From Megasphaera paucivorans (GTDB lineage Bacteria; Bacillota; Negativicutes; Veillonellales; Megasphaeraceae), in contig NZ_FNHQ01000018.1 in NCBI RefSeq assembly GCF_900103535.1, positions 1 to 54,583 of the forward strand: DNA of 54,583 nt. Reading direction: 5' to 3'. This document shows positions 17,160 to 25,792 of the stretch, in pieces. The stretch's first letter is position 1. Every line of letters begins with the position of its first letter. A program made the translations under genes and the position numbers. The notes beneath the pieces were generated by a model. It was not told the origin of the DNA, made no database searches, and was given only the letters and a program-made list of their open reading frames with translations.

Positions 17160-18512
17160 ATGGATTTAATTAGAAATTGGCGGATTCATTTATTTGCTTT
17201 ATGTATCGTTGTTGTGGCAGATTTTGTAGGTATTCAAAAATTTGGACTTGTTGTTTTCCTGCCGCTGTTTTACGCATTAGTTTTGGGAGGTATTATCAGT
17301 TATCCGTCTTTTCATATTATGAGTGATAAAATGATGGAACGTGCTGGCGAATTTATGCCAGTTGCTATGTTATATCTTATTGTAAAAATTGGATTAGGCA
17401 TTGGCCCTAATCTGCATATGCTGATGAACTCAGGTATGGCACTTATTATGCAGGAATTTGGACATTTTTTTGGAACACTTATTTTTGGTCTGCCTATGGC
17501 TTTATTTTTGAAAATGGGACGTGAAGCAATAGGAGCGTGCTATTCAATTGACCGAGAAGCAAATGTAGCAATCATTGCAGAAAAATATGGAATCTTTTCT
17601 CCAGAAGGCCGCGGCGTTATGGGAATGTATATTTGCGGGACTTTGTTTGGTGCATTATGGATTTCTGTACTGGCAGGAATTATTGCACGTACGGGTCTTT
17701 TCCATCCATATGCGCTGGCTATGGGAGGCGGCATTGGTAGTGCCAGTATGATGGCAGCCTCCGTAGGTTCGATTGTTGCTGTTTTTCCTGAAGAAGCCCA
17801 GAAAATTACTGCTTATGCAGGGGCGGCTAATTTGATGACTTCTGTTTTGGGAATTTATTTTGCTTTATTTGTTTCTTTGCCTGTTACCGTTAAAGTGTAC
17901 GATTTTGTAACTGGCCGCAAGCGGCAGGAAGAAGTAGCGGAAATAACTGATACAAATGAATTAAACCGGCAGGAAACATTGGAAAATCAAATTGTTGATG
18001 AAAATGCTGCGAGTGTAACTGAATTAATAGAAGATACGAAAGATAAAGAAAATAAAGTTAAAGAAACATTATTGGATTGCTTATTTATTCTTTGTATTAC
18101 AGGTGTTCTTGGTATTGTTGCCAATAGTGTCGGGTATAAGGGAAATCCGATTGCCGATTTTACAGGATCAGCGTTGTTAGTTGTCATTGCTTTTATTGGC
18201 ATTTGCATTGCACATTTGCCGGGTTTGAAGAAACTTCCGATTGTTTTCTGGGTATCTATTTTAGCGGTTATCTGTTCTGTTCCGGAAATCCCGGGTACTG
18301 CCTGGATTGTGGATCAGACCAATCATATTAATTTCTTGGCTACGACGACGCCTATATTAGCATATGGCGGCTTGTCTTTGGGAAAAGATATTCCTGCTTT
18401 CAAGAGATTGTCATGGCGTATTGTTCCCGTTGCTTTAATGGTTGCTTCAGGTTCTTTTATTTGTGCAACAATTATGGCAGAAATCATGCTTCACTTGGAA
18501 GGTATTTTTTAA
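17160..18512 (+). CDS. DUF3100 family multi-pass membrane protein
   Basis: The 450-residue protein has about ten hydrophobic segments, split by a charged cytosolic stretch at about residues 255-300 (rich in Glu, Asp, Asn and Lys). It matches DUF3100, whose members sit beside M20 amidohydrolases in many bacteria and are presumed transporters. The next gene, 18 bases on, is exactly such an amidohydrolase. A likely job is importing an N-acyl or peptide-like substrate for it. The 149-base AT-rich spacer before it has no clear promoter consensus. Function is unproven. Confidence 0.8.
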   Translation: MDLIRNWRIHLFALCIVVVADFVGIQKFGLVVFLPLFYALVLGGIISYPSFHIMSDKMMERAGEFMPVAMLYLIVKIGLGIGPNLHMLMNSGMALIMQEFGHFFGTLIFGLPMALFLKMGREAIGACYSIDREANVAIIAEKYGIFSPEGRGVMGMYICGTLFGALWISVLAGIIARTGLFHPYALAMGGGIGSASMMAASVGSIVAVFPEEAQKITAYAGAANLMTSVLGIYFALFVSLPVTVKVYDFVTGRKRQEEVAEITDTNELNRQETLENQIVDENAASVTELIEDTKDKENKVKETLLDCLFILCITGVLGIVANSVGYKGNPIADFTGSALLVVIAFIGICIAHLPGLKKLPIVFWVSILAVICSVPEIPGTAWIVDQTNHINFLATTTPILAYGGLSLGKDIPAFKRLSWRIVPVALMVASGSFICATIMAEIMLHLEGIF

Positions 18513-18530
18513 TTAAAAGAGGTTGATAGT

Positions 18531-19838
18531 ATGACAAAAGAAGAATTAAAGCAACGTATATGTGATGCGGTGGAAAAACGGGCTGATGATATTATGAATT
18601 TTGGTCAGTCCGTTTTTACGGAACCTGAATTGGGGTATAAGGAAGTAAAAACCTCAGCTAAGGTACAATCTGCATTTGAAAAACTTAATATTCCATATAC
18701 GACAGGATGGGGAATTACGGGTGTAAAAGCACGTTTGAAAGGCAATACTTCTAAGAAAACGATTGCGGTATTGGGAGAAATGGATTCGATTATTTGCCGG
18801 AGTCATCCATCTGCTGACGAAAATACAGGAGCGGCGCATTGTTGTGGCCATTATGTTCAAATTTCTGACATGCTAGGTGTTGCAATGGCTTTCCGTGATA
18901 CAGGGGCAATGGCTCATTTAGGCGGCGATGTTGTATTTTTTGCAGTACCGGCAGAAGAATGTATAGAAATTGAATATCGCAATACATTGCGTGAACATGG
19001 TAAAATAAAATATTTAGGTGGTAAGGAAGAGATTATTCAGCAGGGCGGGTTTGATGACATTGATGCAGCAATGCAGATGCATGTTACTACCACTGCCGAT
19101 TCGTCAGGGTCTATTCAAATCGGCGGTTCCAGCAGCGGTTTTATTAGTAAACTTATAGATTATCATGGCAAGGCAGCGCATGCTGCGGCAGCACCTCATT
19201 TAGGGATTAATGCGCTGAACGCTGCGATGCTGGGCATTATGGGAGTCAATGCATTACGAGAAACCTTTCGTGAACAGGATTATGTGCGTTTTCATCCTAT
19301 TATTAACAGTGGTGGAGATTTAGTTAATGTTGTACCGGATTATGTACGGATGGAAAGTTATGTTAGGGCTGCGTCAGCCGAAGCTTTGGTACATTATAAT
19401 GTGCGTATTGATCGGGCATTGAAAGCCGGTGCCGATGCGGTAGGTGCAACGTGCGATATTCATAATTTGCCGGGATATCTGCCATTATTCCAGAATAAAG
19501 AAATGACAACGCTGTTGGAAAAAAATTGTCATACTATTTTCGGTATGAATCATATTGAATATCCACCGCATGACGCAGCCAGTACTGATATGGGAGATGT
19601 TTCTCAACTTATGCCGGTTATACATCCATGGGTGGGATGTATTCACGGGGCACTGCACAGTGCCGAATACGAATTGGTGGATCCGCGTACGGCTTATATC
19701 AAAGCGACACAGGTAATGGCAATGACACTAATCGATTTGTTATATGATGATGCGCAAGGTGTAGAAGATATTCTTGCTGAATATAAACCTCGCATGACAA
19801 AAGCCGAGTATATACAATTTATGGATTCGATTCATTAA
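18531..19838 (+). CDS. M20 family amidohydrolase (aminoacylase-like)
   Basis: The 435-residue product is an M20D-type metal amidohydrolase. VLGEMDSIICRSHPSADENTGAAHCCGHY holds the first ligands, FFAVPAEECIEIEY the catalytic Glu region, and AAHAAAAPHLGINALNA the dimerisation/substrate segment. A late HDAASTDMGDVSQLMP supplies the last His. Relatives split N-acyl amino acids or p-aminobenzoyl-glutamate. It is translationally close to the DUF3100 gene and probably acts on what that protein imports. The substrate is not known. Confidence 0.88.
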   Translation: MTKEELKQRICDAVEKRADDIMNFGQSVFTEPELGYKEVKTSAKVQSAFEKLNIPYTTGWGITGVKARLKGNTSKKTIAVLGEMDSIICRSHPSADENTGAAHCCGHYVQISDMLGVAMAFRDTGAMAHLGGDVVFFAVPAEECIEIEYRNTLREHGKIKYLGGKEEIIQQGGFDDIDAAMQMHVTTTADSSGSIQIGGSSSGFISKLIDYHGKAAHAAAAPHLGINALNAAMLGIMGVNALRETFREQDYVRFHPIINSGGDLVNVVPDYVRMESYVRAASAEALVHYNVRIDRALKAGADAVGATCDIHNLPGYLPLFQNKEMTTLLEKNCHTIFGMNHIEYPPHDAASTDMGDVSQLMPVIHPWVGCIHGALHSAEYELVDPRTAYIKATQVMAMTLIDLLYDDAQGVEDILAEYKPRMTKAEYIQFMDSIH

Positions 19839-19875
19839 AATAACTATCTAGTAAGGATATCTTTGTTTTTTTGTG

Positions 19876-19906
19876 TGCCAGTCTTATATAAGGTTAAGGC
19901 TGGCAT
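19876..19906 (+). terminator. Terminator of the M20 hydrolase operon
   Basis: An 11-base stem (one G-T pair) around TGCCAGTCTTA and TAAGGCTGGCA, followed by TTGCTGTTTTC, lies about 40 bases after the M20 stop and just before the SRP RNA promoter. Confidence 0.55.
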
Positions 19907-19930
19907 TGCTGTTTTCATATGGTAAAAAGC

Positions 19931-19959
19931 TTGATATTTTTTTGTTTTTGGGCTATAAT
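19931..19959 (+). promoter_or_regulatory. Strong sigma-70 promoter of the SRP RNA
   Basis: TTGATA (19931-19936) and a perfect TATAAT (19954-19959) are separated by exactly 17 bases. The predicted start is near 19966-19968, some 20 bases before the RNA's terminal stem. Confidence 0.8.
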
Positions 19960-19984
19960 TACATAGCTAACTTAACAAGAGTAT

Positions 19985-20110
19985 TGGTGTGTGGTAATCC
20001 GCCGGGGCTCGTGCAATAGGAAACTATGAACCTCGTCAGGTCCGAAAGGAAGCAGCGATAAGTAGAAATTCTTATGTGCCACGAGGGTACCTGGCGGGTT
20101 ATCATACACG
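19985..20110 (+). ncRNA. ffs: Signal recognition particle RNA, small bacterial type
   Basis: The core GAACCTCGTCAGGTCCG followed by AAAGGAAGCAGCGATAAG is the apical Ffh-binding loop of SRP RNA. The flanks close a long hairpin: GTGTGTGGTAATCCGCC near 19988 pairs with GGCGGGTTATCATACAC near 20093. It lacks the Alu domain of Bacillus-type SRP RNA, so it is the short 4.5S form. Its place just before dnaX is conserved in Firmicutes. The exact ends are approximate. Confidence 0.93.
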
Positions 20111-20129
20111 AGTACTTTTTAGTTGGTGG

Positions 20130-20156
20130 AAAAGCAGCGGTTAGCTGCTTTTTTTG
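20130..20156 (+). terminator. Rho-independent terminator of the SRP RNA
   Basis: AAAGCAGC (20131-20138) pairs with GCTGCTTT (20144-20151), followed by a T-run. It ends the RNA just before the dnaX ribosome binding site; read-through could still supply dnaX. Confidence 0.8.
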
Positions 20157-20172
20157 CTATGGAGGAAGAAAT

Positions 20173-22029
20173 ATGGCATATATTGCGTTGTATCGTAAAT
20201 GGCGCCCTGCGCTGTTTGAAGATGTAGTAGGACAACAACATATTACGGAAACTTTACAAAAAGCTATTGATACAGATAAAGTAGCACATGCCTATCTGTT
20301 TTCCGGACCTCGTGGTACAGGTAAGACCAGTACTGCAAAAATTTTTGCTAAAGCGATGAATTGCGTTGAAGGACCTACTTCACATCCTTGCAATACATGT
20401 GAAGTTTGCCGCCATATTACAAATGGAGAGTCATTGGATGTGGTGGAAATTGATGCAGCTTCAAACCGCAGTATTGAAGATATTAGGACACTTCGGGAAA
20501 CGATTAAGTTTATGCCGGCTGAAGGTCATAAAAAAATATACATTATTGACGAAGTGCATATGTTGACAACAGAAGCCTTTAATGCTCTTTTAAAAACTTT
20601 AGAAGAACCGCCGGGACATGTTATTTTTATTTTGGCAACAACAGAACCGGAAAAAATTCCCATGACGATCCTTTCACGATGTCAGAGATATGAATTTCGA
20701 CGTATTACCAGTCATGACATTGCTGAGCGCCTCATGTACATAGCTGAACAGGAGCATGTAATGCTTACAAAAGGGGCGGCACATATTTTAGCAGTTCAGG
20801 CAGATGGAGGTATGCGGGATGCGTTGAGTATGTTGGATCAATGCATTAGCAATACAACAGAGTCCATTAATGAAGCATTAGTACGCAACTTACTGGGATT
20901 AATTGGAAAAGAGTGGCTGTTTACATTAAGTGAGGCAGTGTTTAAGGGAAAAGGAGACATTATTATCAAAAGTGTTGATGATATCGTCCGTCTCGGTAAA
21001 GAGCCAAGGGTTATTTTGACAGAATTAGTGGCTCACTTGCGGGCGCTTATGCTGTATCAGGCAGCACCAAAGTCAGATACATTGTCAGCGTATGCAGATT
21101 CCATGACAGAATTGGCGGATCAGGCTACGCAAGTTTCTCCCCGCAAAGTATTTGCCGTGTTGTCGGTACTGCAGCAAGCAATGCTTACGGCACGGACATC
21201 TCCCACACCTCGTGTAGCGGTAGAAATGGGACTGCTTATGGCCGCACAGGCCGAACAGTCTGGCTGGCAAAGCGATTTAACGGAGAGAGTGGAAACCTTA
21301 GAAAAACATGCTTTTCGTGTACCTCAGACTGTATTAGATCGTATTTCAAAATTAGAAAATGCAGTTATAGGAAATCATATATCGGGTGCAGATATGCCGA
21401 TAAGCTCTTACGATAAGATACCTCTGCTGCCGGACGAAAATAATATAACAGATATGCAAGGGGCAGAATCTGTTATAAATATTTCATCTGACAATAGCAT
21501 GCCACAGGAAAAGCCGCCAATATCAGACCACTTGGCATCGGCGTCCCATAAGGCAGAAACATCACCTGCAATCGGGGTATCGCATAGTTCAACGGAATAT
21601 GATACAATTTGGAAAGGCGTTTGTGAAGAGCTGGAAAAAAATAAGAAACGGGCAGTTCTATCCTGTATGCGGCCAGGGCAAGTTGTGTATATAGGAGAAG
21701 GCCATGTTATTGTGGTTTTTAAGACCGCATTTATGGCTAAACGCGCCAACAAAAAAGATTATTGTCAATGTGTAGACGAAGCATTAAAATTTGTTACCGG
21801 CGATACCCTCCATATGCAGGGTTTTTTGGAAGGCGATAGTGAATTGGCTGTTTTTGAGAAAAAAAAAACAACATTCTTGAAAACGAAAACAAGTATTGAA
21901 AAAAAAGCGGATTCTTCAATGCTGCAGCCCGTTGAATTGGCAGATGTTCCTGAAGAAGCACGAACAGTGCTGGATCCATTGTTAAAAACAATGGGCGACT
22001 GTAATATATATATAGAAAATAAATCATAA
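20173..22029 (+). CDS. dnaX: DNA polymerase III subunit gamma/tau
   Basis: The 618-residue clamp-loader ATPase has Walker A GPRGTGKTS, a Cys4 zinc module (CNTCEVCRHI and the preceding Cys), Walker B IIDEVHML, and the sensor segment ILATTEPEKIP. The start is ATG 20173 after GGAGG; the frame extends back into the SRP RNA, which is an artefact. The C-terminal region from about residue 400 is the poorly conserved tau part. An A10 run at 21859-21868 lies in codons 563-566; loss or gain of one A there would stop translation within about 15 codons. The gene heads a dnaX-ybaB-recR-bofA operon. Confidence 0.97.
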   Translation: MAYIALYRKWRPALFEDVVGQQHITETLQKAIDTDKVAHAYLFSGPRGTGKTSTAKIFAKAMNCVEGPTSHPCNTCEVCRHITNGESLDVVEIDAASNRSIEDIRTLRETIKFMPAEGHKKIYIIDEVHMLTTEAFNALLKTLEEPPGHVIFILATTEPEKIPMTILSRCQRYEFRRITSHDIAERLMYIAEQEHVMLTKGAAHILAVQADGGMRDALSMLDQCISNTTESINEALVRNLLGLIGKEWLFTLSEAVFKGKGDIIIKSVDDIVRLGKEPRVILTELVAHLRALMLYQAAPKSDTLSAYADSMTELADQATQVSPRKVFAVLSVLQQAMLTARTSPTPRVAVEMGLLMAAQAEQSGWQSDLTERVETLEKHAFRVPQTVLDRISKLENAVIGNHISGADMPISSYDKIPLLPDENNITDMQGAESVINISSDNSMPQEKPPISDHLASASHKAETSPAIGVSHSSTEYDTIWKGVCEELEKNKKRAVLSCMRPGQVVYIGEGHVIVVFKTAFMAKRANKKDYCQCVDEALKFVTGDTLHMQGFLEGDSELAVFEKKKTTFLKTKTSIEKKADSSMLQPVELADVPEEARTVLDPLLKTMGDCNIYIENKS

Positions 22030-22048
22030 TAACACAGGAGGAATTACT

Positions 22049-22366
22049 ATGTTTGGTGGAAATATGCAGGGAATGATGAAAAAAGTACAGAAAATGCAGA
22101 AAGAAATGCAAAAAATGCAGGAAGATTTAAAAACGCGGACAGTAGAAGCTACTGTTGGCGGAGGCGTACTTACTATTGTCATGAATGGGGAAAAAAAGGT
22201 TGAAAGTGTTCATATTGATCCCAGTATCATTGACCCGGAAGATGTGGATATGCTGGAAGATTTAGTAGTGGCGGCTGTTAATGAGGCTAATCAAAAAGTT
22301 GATGATATGATGGCGCAGGAAATGGGAAAAATTACAGGCGGGATGAAACTGCCGGGGATGTTTTGA
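22049..22366 (+). CDS. Nucleoid-associated protein, YbaB/EbfC family
   Basis: The 105-residue product opens with MFGGNMQGMMKKVQKMQKEM, a Met/Lys-rich helix repeating KMQ. It has the conserved core VEATVGGGVLTIVMNG and ends in a Met-rich GKITGGMKLPGMF. YbaB proteins form dimers that bind DNA and organise the nucleoid. It lies between dnaX and recR, its conserved place, with AGGAGG before the ATG. Its stop overlaps the recR start. Confidence 0.95.
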   Translation: MFGGNMQGMMKKVQKMQKEMQKMQEDLKTRTVEATVGGGVLTIVMNGEKKVESVHIDPSIIDPEDVDMLEDLVVAAVNEANQKVDDMMAQEMGKITGGMKLPGMF

Positions 22367-22956
22367 TGGATACGCCTTTGGATAGACTGGCGGAACAATT
22401 TCGCCGCTTGCCTGGCATAGGCATAAAAACTGCTCGTAAGCTAGCCTATTATATGGTTCAGCAGCCGCCGGAAAAGATAGAAGAATTTATTGCTGCTATA
22501 CGGGATGCAAAGCAAAAGATGTGTTTTTGTTCTATTTGTTTTAATTTGTCATCCCAAGATCCTTGTCCTATATGCAGTGATGACCGCCGGGATCATGGGG
22601 TGATATGCGTAGTAGAAACTCCGCAGGATGTGTCAGCGATTGAACGCAGTGGTGATTATCATGGATTATATCATGTTTTGCAGGGAGCGTTATCACCGTT
22701 GGATGGCATCGGAGTGGAAGATTTACGTATAAAAGAACTATTGCAGCGACTTCAAAATACGGAAGTTCAGGAAATAATACTGGCTACGGATCCTGATGTC
22801 GAAGGAGAGGCTACGGCTTTATATTTAGCTCGTCTTCTTAAGGCTACGGGCATTCGTGTGACCCGTATTGCACGAGGGCTCCCTATGGGAGGAGACATTG
22901 AATATGCTGATGAAGCAACACTGGCAGGAGCGGTGGCAAATCGGCAGGAAATGTGA
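22366..22956 (+). CDS. recR: Recombination protein RecR
   Basis: RecR works with RecO and RecF to load RecA at gaps. The 196-residue product has the helix-hairpin-helix LPGIGIKTARKLAYY, a Cys4 zinc finger (CSICFNLSSQDPCPIC, with an odd extra CFC before it), and a Toprim domain beginning VICVVETPQD and including ATDPDVEGEATALYLA. ATG 22366 overlaps the ybaB stop as TGATG, so the two are coupled. Length is normal. Confidence 0.97.
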   Translation: MDTPLDRLAEQFRRLPGIGIKTARKLAYYMVQQPPEKIEEFIAAIRDAKQKMCFCSICFNLSSQDPCPICSDDRRDHGVICVVETPQDVSAIERSGDYHGLYHVLQGALSPLDGIGVEDLRIKELLQRLQNTEVQEIILATDPDVEGEATALYLARLLKATGIRVTRIARGLPMGGDIEYADEATLAGAVANRQEM

Positions 22957-22964
22957 GGTGCCTG

Positions 22965-23210
22965 ATGGATTATATTTGGATAGGTGTAGGTATTGCCGCT
23001 CTTTGGATTTTAAATAAATTTGTGCTGGCTCCGGTTCGGCATTTGGTTTTCAATGTTATTATTGGGCTCATTGCCTTATACTTTATTAATCAATTCGGTG
23101 GTGCTATGGGTTTGCATTATGTACCGATTACTTGGATAACAGGTATTATCATTGGTATTTTTGGCTTACCCGGAGTAGCTGTCTTGACGTTATATTTTAC
23201 TTTTTTTTGA
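22965..23210 (+). CDS. BofA-family small membrane protein
   Basis: The 81-residue protein has three hydrophobic segments and the BofA pattern, with GLPGVAVLTLY near its end. In spore formers BofA inhibits pro-sigma-K processing; homologues downstream of recR also occur in non-sporulating Firmicutes, where their role is unknown. ATG 22965 follows GAGGTG at four bases. It overlaps nothing but sits nine bases after recR and is the last gene of the operon. Confidence 0.85.
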   Translation: MDYIWIGVGIAALWILNKFVLAPVRHLVFNVIIGLIALYFINQFGGAMGLHYVPITWITGIIIGIFGLPGVAVLTLYFTFF

Positions 23211-23227
23211 CGTAGAGAAGGGATATT

Positions 23228-24361
23228 GTGAAAGTTAAAAAATGGACGGTACTTGTTGTAACTGCTTTAATTGCAGTGTCAGCTCTTTCTGGCTGTGGAA
23301 ATGATGTGAAAACTAAGGTAGAGACAGTTACAAAATCAGATCATCCAGTCGCGCTGACGTTGGATGCTAATGTGACGGCTCTTCATATGACAAATATTGT
23401 TCCTAAGCTATCAGGTAAATTGATATCTGTTCCATTGACAGTAGGGCAGGATGTTAAGGCGGGACAGATATTGGTTCAAGTCGATCAAATTCCCTATCAG
23501 CAAAGTGTAGCAGCTGCTGAATCAGCATTGGTGACAGCATCTATGGGAACAACCCCTTCGCGGGATATGTCGGGAGAGACTGACAGTAGTGACCGCCGGG
23601 CAAAACTTGATGTCTGGTACCGCATGGGGGCTATTTCTAAAGTTGAATATAATCAAATGATGTCTAAAGAAAATGAGGCGGCTGCCGGCACTTCTGGCAC
23701 AGCGGGATCATCTGCAGCTCCGGCTATAGACAGGGAACGGATTGCTCAGCTGCAAGCCTCTATTCAGGCAGCACGGGATATGTTAGGAAACACAACGATT
23801 TATTCTCCCATAGATGGAAGAATAACCGCAGTTTCTGATAATCCTTCAGTAGCCGTAGCGGGAATGGTTTTGGCTACAGTACAGCAGATGACTCCGTTAG
23901 TGGCGACCTTTGCTATTCCTGAGACATATATTCAGGCCTTAAATAAGGCAAAGCAGAATGGATCTATTAGCGTAGCTGTATTAGCTCCTTCGGGAGAATC
24001 GCAAACAGGGGAACTGACCTATCTGGCAACGGGTAAAGATCCAGCAACAGGCAGTTATATGGCGAAGATTACTTTTAATAATGATAAAAATTTGTTTGTC
24101 CCGGGTGAATTTTATCATGTGCGCATATCTACGCCGCAGGAAGTATCACAGATTACTATTCCGAAAACGGCGGTTAGAACAAAGGATTCCGGCGATTTTG
24201 TTTATATTGTAAATGATAGCGGATTGGCGGATGTTCGATCTATTCTTACTGGCGATGAAGAAGCGGGTCGTGTTGTTGTACTTGATGGTCTTAAGGATGG
24301 AGAACGTGTTGTTGCAGATCCGCCGCAATCGTTAGAAATTGGTATGAAAGTGACGACGTAA
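23228..24361 (+). CDS. HlyD/RND-type periplasmic adaptor lipoprotein
   Basis: The 377-residue product has a lipoprotein signal with the lipobox SALSGC near residue 23, then a barrel-sandwich (lipoyl) half LSGKLISVPLTVGQDVKAGQILVQVD. A short helical hairpin is rich in Ala/Gly, the second lipoyl half is TTIYSPIDGRITAVS, and a beta-barrel and membrane-proximal domain close the chain. Adaptors of this type link an inner-membrane pump to an outer-membrane channel. No RND, MFS or ABC pump gene follows, and the hairpin is shorter than in AcrA. It starts at GTG 23228, with GAGAAGGGA upstream. Confidence 0.88.
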   Translation: MKVKKWTVLVVTALIAVSALSGCGNDVKTKVETVTKSDHPVALTLDANVTALHMTNIVPKLSGKLISVPLTVGQDVKAGQILVQVDQIPYQQSVAAAESALVTASMGTTPSRDMSGETDSSDRRAKLDVWYRMGAISKVEYNQMMSKENEAAAGTSGTAGSSAAPAIDRERIAQLQASIQAARDMLGNTTIYSPIDGRITAVSDNPSVAVAGMVLATVQQMTPLVATFAIPETYIQALNKAKQNGSISVAVLAPSGESQTGELTYLATGKDPATGSYMAKITFNNDKNLFVPGEFYHVRISTPQEVSQITIPKTAVRTKDSGDFVYIVNDSGLADVRSILTGDEEAGRVVVLDGLKDGERVVADPPQSLEIGMKVTT

Positions 24362-24403
24362 CGTTTTAAAATGGCATAGCTTTTAGCAAAGCAGGTGAAT
24401 ACA

Positions 24404-25168
24404 TTGAAGACGATGGAACCAGGGCAATTAGATCGGCAGAACAGTTTATTGAAGTCATTGGAAAAAAGTCTAGACGTTTTGGATATATTTGTGGAATGCA
24501 ATACCGGAATGACATTAAAGGAAATCGCGGCCCATACGCACCTAAATACATCTACAGCTTTTCGTATTGTTAATACGCTGGAGCGGCGGCAGTATTTAAC
24601 TCGTAATGAAACCTCCAAGCAGTACCGTTTAGGACCTAAAGCGCTGGCACTTGGATATTCTTCTCATTGGACAGAGAATGTTGTTACCTTAGCTAAACCC
24701 TATTTGCGGCGGCTGCAGCAGCTTTTTAATGAAACAGCCAGTATTTATATTGCAGAAGGGGATAATCGTATTTGTTTAGATCATGTGGAAAGTACACACT
24801 CGCTTCGGAGAGTTATTCCGATTGGAGAATCGCTGCCTATTTATAAAGGTGCGGCAGGCAAAGTATTATTGGCATGGTGCAATAAAGAAGAACGAAATCG
24901 GGTTATTTTGCAATATGGAAATTTATCAGAATCAGAATTTTCACAAATTCGGCATAACGGATATGCTGTTACACAAGATGAAAGTGAACATGGCTTATTT
25001 GCTCTGGCCGTACCGGTTTTTAATTTTGAAAGTCAAGTTATAGCCTCGTTGACAGTTGCCGGACCGTCTATGAGATTTTATGATTCTATACGGCAAAAAA
25101 TGTTATTTACCATGGGACAGTATGCTTATGAAATTTCATATTCGCTGGGCTACCGTAAAAAATCATGA
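24404..25168 (+). CDS. IclR-family transcriptional regulator
   Basis: The product of about 254 residues has an N-terminal winged helix (MTLKEIAAHTHLNTSTAFRIV, then NTLERRQYLTRN) and the IclR effector domain (YIAEGDNRICLDHVES, and later LPIYKGAAGKVLLAW). IclR proteins usually repress or activate a neighbouring catabolic gene set; none is obvious here. The start is uncertain: GTG 24395, TTG 24404 (six bases after AGGTG) and ATG 24413 are all in frame, and I prefer 24404. The stop overlaps the next ATG as ATGA. Confidence 0.88.
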   Translation: MKTMEPGQLDRQNSLLKSLEKSLDVLDIFVECNTGMTLKEIAAHTHLNTSTAFRIVNTLERRQYLTRNETSKQYRLGPKALALGYSSHWTENVVTLAKPYLRRLQQLFNETASIYIAEGDNRICLDHVESTHSLRRVIPIGESLPIYKGAAGKVLLAWCNKEERNRVILQYGNLSESEFSQIRHNGYAVTQDESEHGLFALAVPVFNFESQVIASLTVAGPSMRFYDSIRQKMLFTMGQYAYEISYSLGYRKKS

Positions 25169-25773
25169 TAGAAGATAAATGGCCGCAGCACGCATATACT
25201 GCGGCGGCGCGTGATATAGCACCGGCCTTGCTGGGACGGTATCTTGTCCATAAGATAGGAGAAAAAATACTGGCAGGGCGTATTGTGGAAACTGAAGCAT
25301 ATGGAGGAATGTATCGTCGGCAGCCGGATGATGGTTCACATGCTTTTCGTGGTCTTACCTCTCGAACAGAACCTATGTTTTGGGCAGGAGGATGGAGTTA
25401 CGTTTACTTGATTTATGGCAGGTACTGCTGCATGAATATTGTTACGGGATCAAAAGGAGATGCACAGGCGGTACTGATTCGTGCAGTTGAGCCGGTTTCC
25501 GGGTTGGATGAAATGTTGAAAAATCGAGGGGTATCGTCACTATGTAAAAATTTAACAAATGGGCCTGGTAAATTGTGTCAAGCTTTGAATATTGATTTGA
25601 GGCAGAATAAACTGGATCTCTGCGGAGATGAATTGTATGTTATAGAACCAAATAATGCAAGGCGAATTTGTACGTGCCGTTCAACACGCATCAATATTGA
25701 TTATGCTGTGAAGGGAAAATATTTTCCTTGGCGGTTTTATATAAAAGGAAATCCGTATGTTTCGCGATTTTGA
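25165..25773 (+). CDS. DNA-3-methyladenine glycosylase (AAG/MPG family)
   Basis: The 202-residue enzyme removes alkylated purines from DNA in base excision repair. AAG marks are LLGRYLVHK near the start, RIVETEAYGG with the catalytic Glu, SHAFRGLTSRTEPMFWAGG, the YVYLIYGRYCCMN intercalation segment, and LTNGPGKLCQAL. Length is normal. It is translationally coupled to the IclR regulator, which may mean nothing more than shared transcription. Gene symbol mpg is commonly used for the family. Confidence 0.95.
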   Translation: MIEDKWPQHAYTAAARDIAPALLGRYLVHKIGEKILAGRIVETEAYGGMYRRQPDDGSHAFRGLTSRTEPMFWAGGWSYVYLIYGRYCCMNIVTGSKGDAQAVLIRAVEPVSGLDEMLKNRGVSSLCKNLTNGPGKLCQALNIDLRQNKLDLCGDELYVIEPNNARRICTCRSTRINIDYAVKGKYFPWRFYIKGNPYVSRF

Positions 25774-25792
25774 ATTTTAAGGGGGAGTCCTT

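Noticed and set aside
20074-20172. Open frame extending dnaX upstream
   Set aside because: It overlaps the SRP RNA and its terminator; ATG 20173 has GGAGG and the conserved N-terminus.
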